DNA of 64,000 bases from Glycomyces amatae. Lineage in GTDB: Bacteria > Actinomycetota > Actinomycetes > Mycobacteriales > Micromonosporaceae. Positions within the stretch are counted from its first letter, which is position 1, and each line of letters starts with the position of its first letter. The notes beneath the pieces are model-generated. The model saw only the letters and a program-made list of their open reading frames with translations, made no database searches and was not told where the DNA came from. This document shows, piece by piece, positions 61,014 through 64,000 of this stretch. The position numbers and the translations under genes are program-made. The DNA lies in the NCBI RefSeq assembly GCF_020991375.1, contig NZ_JAJLQZ010000020.1, forward strand, positions 29,608 through 93,607. The letters run 5' to 3'.

Positions 61014-61820
61014 CTATCCGATGAACCGCAGGTCGTCGATCCAGCCCGCCGCGACCGCCATGACGTAGGCGTCGGTGAGCGCCAGGGACGCCAGCGTGAT
61101 CCAGGCCCACATCATGTGTCGGCCGTTGAGCGCGCTGGAGATCGTCCACAGCCGGTACCGGACCGGGTGCTTGGAGAAGTGCTTGAGCCGCCCGCCCATG
61201 ACGTGGCGGCAGGAGTGGCAGCCGAGGGTGTAGCACCACAGCAGGACCACGTTGGCGACCAGGACCACGTTCCCGAGGCCGAACCCGAAGCCGTCGGGGG
61301 AGTGGAAGGCGAGCACCGCGTCCCACGTGTTGACGAGCGAGATCGCGAAGGCGAGGTAGAAGAAGTACCGGTGGAGGTTCTGCCCGATGAGCGGGAAGCG
61401 GGTCTCGCCGGTGTACTTCGCGTGCCCGTCGGGGACGGCGCAGGCGGGCGGCGAGAGCCAGAAGGACCGGTAGTAGGCCTTGCGGTAGTAGTAGCAGGTG
61501 AGCCGGAAGGCCAGCAGGAACGGCAGGCTCAGCGCGGCGTAGGGGAGCAGCGGGTGGTCCGGCAGGAACCGTCCGAAGTGGGCGGATTCGGGGACGCAGC
61601 CCTCGGAGACGCACGGGGAGTAGAACGGCGTCAGGTAGTGGTAGTCGGCGACCCAGTAGTCGCCCTGGTAGAAGACCCGGAAGGTCGCGTAGGCGACCCA
61701 GGCGGTGATGCCGAGGACCGTCAGGATCGGGCCCCGCCTCCAGTTGTCGATCCGGAGGTTGCGCGCGGCTATGGCGGCGCGCGGTGGTGAGGAGACGGCA
61801 GTGTCGTCCGTAGTGGTCAT
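61014..61820 (-). CDS. sdhC: Succinate dehydrogenase membrane subunit (Sdh1 type)
   Basis: A 268-residue protein with five to six membrane helices (ILTVLGITAWVAYATFRVFY, PYAALSLPFLLAFRLTCYYY, YFFYLAFAISLVNTWDAVLA, VVLVANVVLLWCYTLGCHSC, WITLASLALTDAYVMAV). GQNLHRYFFY, CHSCRHVMGG and NGRHMMWAWI supply conserved His residues for quinone/heme or other cofactor sites. This long single anchor is typical of actinobacterial Sdh1. First gene of the sdhC-A-B operon. Confidence 0.9.
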   Translation of the reverse strand: MTTTDDTAVSSPPRAAIAARNLRIDNWRRGPILTVLGITAWVAYATFRVFYQGDYWVADYHYLTPFYSPCVSEGCVPESAHFGRFLPDHPLLPYAALSLPFLLAFRLTCYYYRKAYYRSFWLSPPACAVPDGHAKYTGETRFPLIGQNLHRYFFYLAFAISLVNTWDAVLAFHSPDGFGFGLGNVVLVANVVLLWCYTLGCHSCRHVMGGRLKHFSKHPVRYRLWTISSALNGRHMMWAWITLASLALTDAYVMAVAAGWIDDLRFIG

Positions 61821-62139
61821 CGGCGCCCATCCTTGGCGAAGCTGGCGAGCCGTGCGCGCGGCTCGTCGGTGTGTGGCCGGCGAGCCGTGCGCGCAGCCCG
61901 GTGGCAGAGCTGGCGGGCCTTGCCCGCGGCCCGGTGGGGTCGTGCCCCATCGGCTGCGGGCTGCGGCCCGTCAGCGCAGAATAGCCCCATAACTGTGATC
62001 TGGAACCATGGGGTGCATCACAATTGCGAGCATTCTTCTTGGTGGGGCTGTAGATTGCCAAGTTTCACTCGATGGCTCCACCGTGGCCGGTGGGCCGCGA
62101 GTGGCGCATGCGCCCGGTGCCCGAAGCTACGCTTGGCGC
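61821..62139. promoter_or_regulatory. Divergent control region between sdhC and mshB
   Basis: A 319-nt gap. Near sdhC two direct repeats GGCGAGCCGTGCGCGC occur. A possible sdh -10, TATTCT, is on the minus strand at 61978-61983. Further right, interlocked inverted repeats CCCCAT...ATGGGG (61985-62013) and TGTGAT...ATCACA (61994-62022) could be regulator sites. TACGCT at 62128-62133 is the likely mshB -10. Confidence 0.4.
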
Positions 62140-63021
62140 ATGAGCGCACGCGGCATGTTGTTCGTCCACGCACACCCCGACGACGAGACCGTCGGCACCG
62201 GCGCCACCCTCGCCCACTACGCCGCCCGGCCCGACGTCCACCTGACCGTGGTCACCTGCACCCTCGGCGAGGAGGGCGAAGTCCGCGTCCCGCATCTCGC
62301 CGGGCTCGCCGCGAACGAGGCCGACCAGCTCGGCGGCTACCGCTACTGGGAGTACCGCCAGGCCACCGCCGCCCTCGGCGTCACCGACACGCACTTCCTC
62401 GGCGGCGTCGCCCGCCACCGCGACTCGGGGATGATGGGCCTGCCCTCCAACGACCACCCCCGCGCCTTCTGGGGCGCCGACGTCGACACCGCCGCCGCCG
62501 ACCTCGTCGCCGTCGTCCGCGACCGCGCGCCCGAAGTCCTCGTCACCTACGACCCCGACGGCTTCTACGGCCACCCCGACCACATCCAGGCCCACCGCGT
62601 CGCCATGCGCGCCGTCGAACTCGCCGCCGACCCCGACTGGCGCCCCGACCTCGGCCCGGCCCACGACATCCGCAAGGTCTACTGGACCACCATGCCCCGC
62701 AGCCTCATCGAAGCCCAGTTCGAGGCCTTCAAGGGCGCCACCGACAACCCCTTCGCCGACGTCGCCTCCGCCGCCGAGCTGCCCTTCGGCGTCCCCGACG
62801 AGGACATCGACGCCTGCGTCAGCGCCGACGGGGCCGCCACCGCGAAGAAGCGCGCCGCCATGGCCGCCTACGCCACCCAGATCGCGCCCGGCGACTGGCT
62901 CGACGTCATCGGCGACAAGCTCGGCGACGCCGCGCTCGCCGCCGAGCACTACCGCCTCGTCAAGGGCGAGCGCGGCCCGGGCGCGGGCGAGCACGGCTGG
63001 GAGGCCGACCTCCTGGCCTGA
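62140..63021 (+). CDS. mshB: Mycothiol biosynthesis deacetylase
   Basis: A 293-residue zinc deacetylase that converts GlcNAc-Ins to GlcN-Ins in mycothiol synthesis. Zn ligands are in [11 protein letters not shown] (H12, D15) and [17 protein letters not shown] (later His). [11 protein letters not shown] and [13 protein letters not shown] are typical of MshB, distinguishing it from the paralogue Mca. TACGCT lies 6 nt before the ATG; likely leaderless. Confidence 0.93.
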   Translation: MSARGMLFVHAHPDDETVGTGATLAHYAARPDVHLTVVTCTLGEEGEVRVPHLAGLAANEADQLGGYRYWEYRQATAALGVTDTHFLGGVARHRDSGMMGLPSNDHPRAFWGADVDTAAADLVAVVRDRAPEVLVTYDPDGFYGHPDHIQAHRVAMRAVELAADPDWRPDLGPAHDIRKVYWTTMPRSLIEAQFEAFKGATDNPFADVASAAELPFGVPDEDIDACVSADGAATAKKRAAMAAYATQIAPGDWLDVIGDKLGDAALAAEHYRLVKGERGPGAGEHGWEADLLA

Positions 63022-63064
63022 AGGGGATTCGCGAAGCGCCGGATCGGGTACCCTGGCGCGCAAT

Positions 63065-63760
63065 ATGGACGATCTCTGGACACACCTCGCACCGCTCGGA
63101 CTAGCCCTGCTCCTCGGACTCCTCGTGGGCGCCGAACGCGAATGGCAGGGCAAGCCCGCCGGGATGCGCACCCACGCCCTCATCGCCGTCGGGGCCTGCC
63201 TGTTCGTGCTCGCCGGCCGCTACGGCTTCGCCGAGGTCGACCCGAACACGCCCGGCGTGGACCCCGCGCGCATCGCCGCGCAGGTGGTCACCGGCGTCGG
63301 CTTCCTCGGCGCGGGCGTCATCTTCTTCCACCGGAACCTCCTCTACGGGATGACCACCGCGGCCTCGATCTGGTCGACCACCGCGATCGCCATCGCGTGC
63401 GGCGCGGGCCTGTACTGGGCGGCCGTCGCGGTCGCCGTCGCGCAGCTCGTGGTCGTCGCCGGGCTCGCCCCGGTCGAGAACATCATCGCCCGCCATGCAC
63501 GGCACACCGGGCGACTGCACGTGCGGTACACGGCCCCGATGAAACTCTCAGACCTGCTGGCCGCGTGCACCGAGCGCGGCTTCACCGTCACCGAGATCGA
63601 CAACGAGGACGGGAATCCGGACGGGGGCGGCGACGCGCGCTCCACGCAGCTGGTGCTCCACGGGCGCGGCTCGATCCGCGAGCTGACGGGGCAGCTGACC
63701 GCGCGGGAGGGCATCGAGCGCGTGAAGTTCCAGGAGGAGATCACCAACGGCGGGGTGTGA
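63065..63760 (+). CDS. MgtC/SapB-family membrane protein
   Basis: A 231-residue protein. Four to five helices in the first 145 residues: LALLLGLLVGAEREWQGKPA, AGMRTHALIAVGACLFVLAG, TGVGFLGAGVIFFHRNL and TTAASIWSTTAIAIACGAGL are the MgtC/SapB signature. The C-terminal about 80 residues form an ACT-like soluble domain. The family affects Mg2+ adaptation and membrane potential. TACCCT lies 10 nt before the ATG. Confidence 0.9.
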   Translation: MDDLWTHLAPLGLALLLGLLVGAEREWQGKPAGMRTHALIAVGACLFVLAGRYGFAEVDPNTPGVDPARIAAQVVTGVGFLGAGVIFFHRNLLYGMTTAASIWSTTAIAIACGAGLYWAAVAVAVAQLVVVAGLAPVENIIARHARHTGRLHVRYTAPMKLSDLLAACTERGFTVTEIDNEDGNPDGGGDARSTQLVLHGRGSIRELTGQLTAREGIERVKFQEEITNGGV

Positions 63761-63931
63761 CCCGGGCCGGAGGCCCGGTTCGGGTCTGGAGCCGAACCCG
63801 GTCATGAACCGCAGCCTTCGGTCCACACCGCCGAGGCGCGTCCTGTCATCGCCGCCACCCGCCCGGTGGGCGCGGGTGGGCAGAATGGGGGCCGACTCGA
63901 CACGAATCGCGACGACGAGACGGGGGCCCCG

Positions 63932-64000
63932 ATGGGCGTATGGGAACACATGTGGGTCGCGACCGCCGAACCGGTCCGGATGCCGCTCGACCGGCTGGCA
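63932..64000 (+). CDS. Start of an unidentified gene, cut by the window end
   Basis: ATG at 63932 opens a frame that runs to the window edge (23 codons: MGVWEHMWVATAEPVRMPLD and on). A G-rich stretch precedes the ATG. Too short for assignment; on the opposite strand another frame is open over the same bases. Confidence 0.35.
   Translation, partial: MGVWEHMWVATAEPVRMPLDRLA

Noticed and set aside
61821..61990. A protein-coding extension before sdhC on the minus strand
   Set aside because: The sdhC N-terminus at 61820 fits the family; the upstream sequence is direct-repeat DNA with a promoter-like hexamer.

Overview
This is high-GC DNA with strong G/C third-position bias, many GTG starts and only occasional TTG starts, typical of an actinomycete. 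Independent markers agree: an acyl-CoA carboxylase epsilon subunit next to a carboxyltransferase beta subunit, mycothiol biosynthesis (mshB), ergothioneine methyltransferase (egtD), a SepX/GlpR-type divisome protein, a mycobacterial-type Sdh1 operon (sdhC-sdhA-sdhB) and an OhrR/Ohr pair. The genus cannot be fixed from sequence alone. No tRNA, rRNA, CRISPR array, integrase or transposase was found.

Layout: 1-5.2 kb holds a DUF3352 protein cut by the window edge, dgt, a vapBC toxin-antitoxin pair, trmB and a SepX-like gene. At 5.5-8.1 kb lies one polypeptide that joins an ECF sigma factor, an anti-sigma-like zinc motif, membrane spans and a large presumably extracytoplasmic domain. 8.3-15.2 kb is a fatty-acid/biotin locus (PH-domain protein, birA, carboxyltransferase, accE, maf) with a two-HTH regulator and a NYN-domain gene inserted. 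15.2-20.9 kb has a dispersed repeat cluster, a GntR-controlled amidohydrolase, a redoxin, and a MerR regulator facing a DUF2306 membrane protein. 21-25.4 kb has a HelD-like motor ATPase and small membrane proteins. 25.4-27.2 kb is a coding-poor, repeat-rich segment whose main part lies between 40-bp direct repeats. 27.2-35.6 kb is mostly housekeeping (histidine phosphatase, egtD, sugar kinase, xseAB, ispH, rmuC). 35.9-42.6 kb holds two paralogous secreted subtilases. 42.7-47.4 kb is a catabolic cluster: a sugar-acid dehydratase plus a D-amino-acid module (D-aminoacylase, RidA, D-amino-acid PLP enzyme). 47.4-56.9 kb is mixed (NUDIX, SDRs, MmyB-like regulator, a DUF6357-like protein, ychF, TetR and its divergent membrane target). 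57-63.8 kb has ohrR-ohr, Sdh1, mshB and an MgtC/SapB protein.

Regulatory structure is unusually readable. Eighteen genes show a TANNNT hexamer ending only 6-10 nt before the start codon, the signature of leaderless transcription. Symmetric operators can be seen for the GntR, MerR, TetR and probably OhrR regulators. Convergent gene ends often carry perfect 9-21 bp hairpins. Two families of intergenic dispersed repeats (about 64 bp, five copies; about 100 bp, three copies) are all in the same orientation.

Functional themes: membrane signalling by a one-piece sigma/anti-sigma protein, thiol and peroxide defence (egtD, mshB, ohrR-ohr), extracellular proteolysis, D-amino-acid use, and central metabolism. 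All assignments come from reading translated sequence and motifs; no database search was run.
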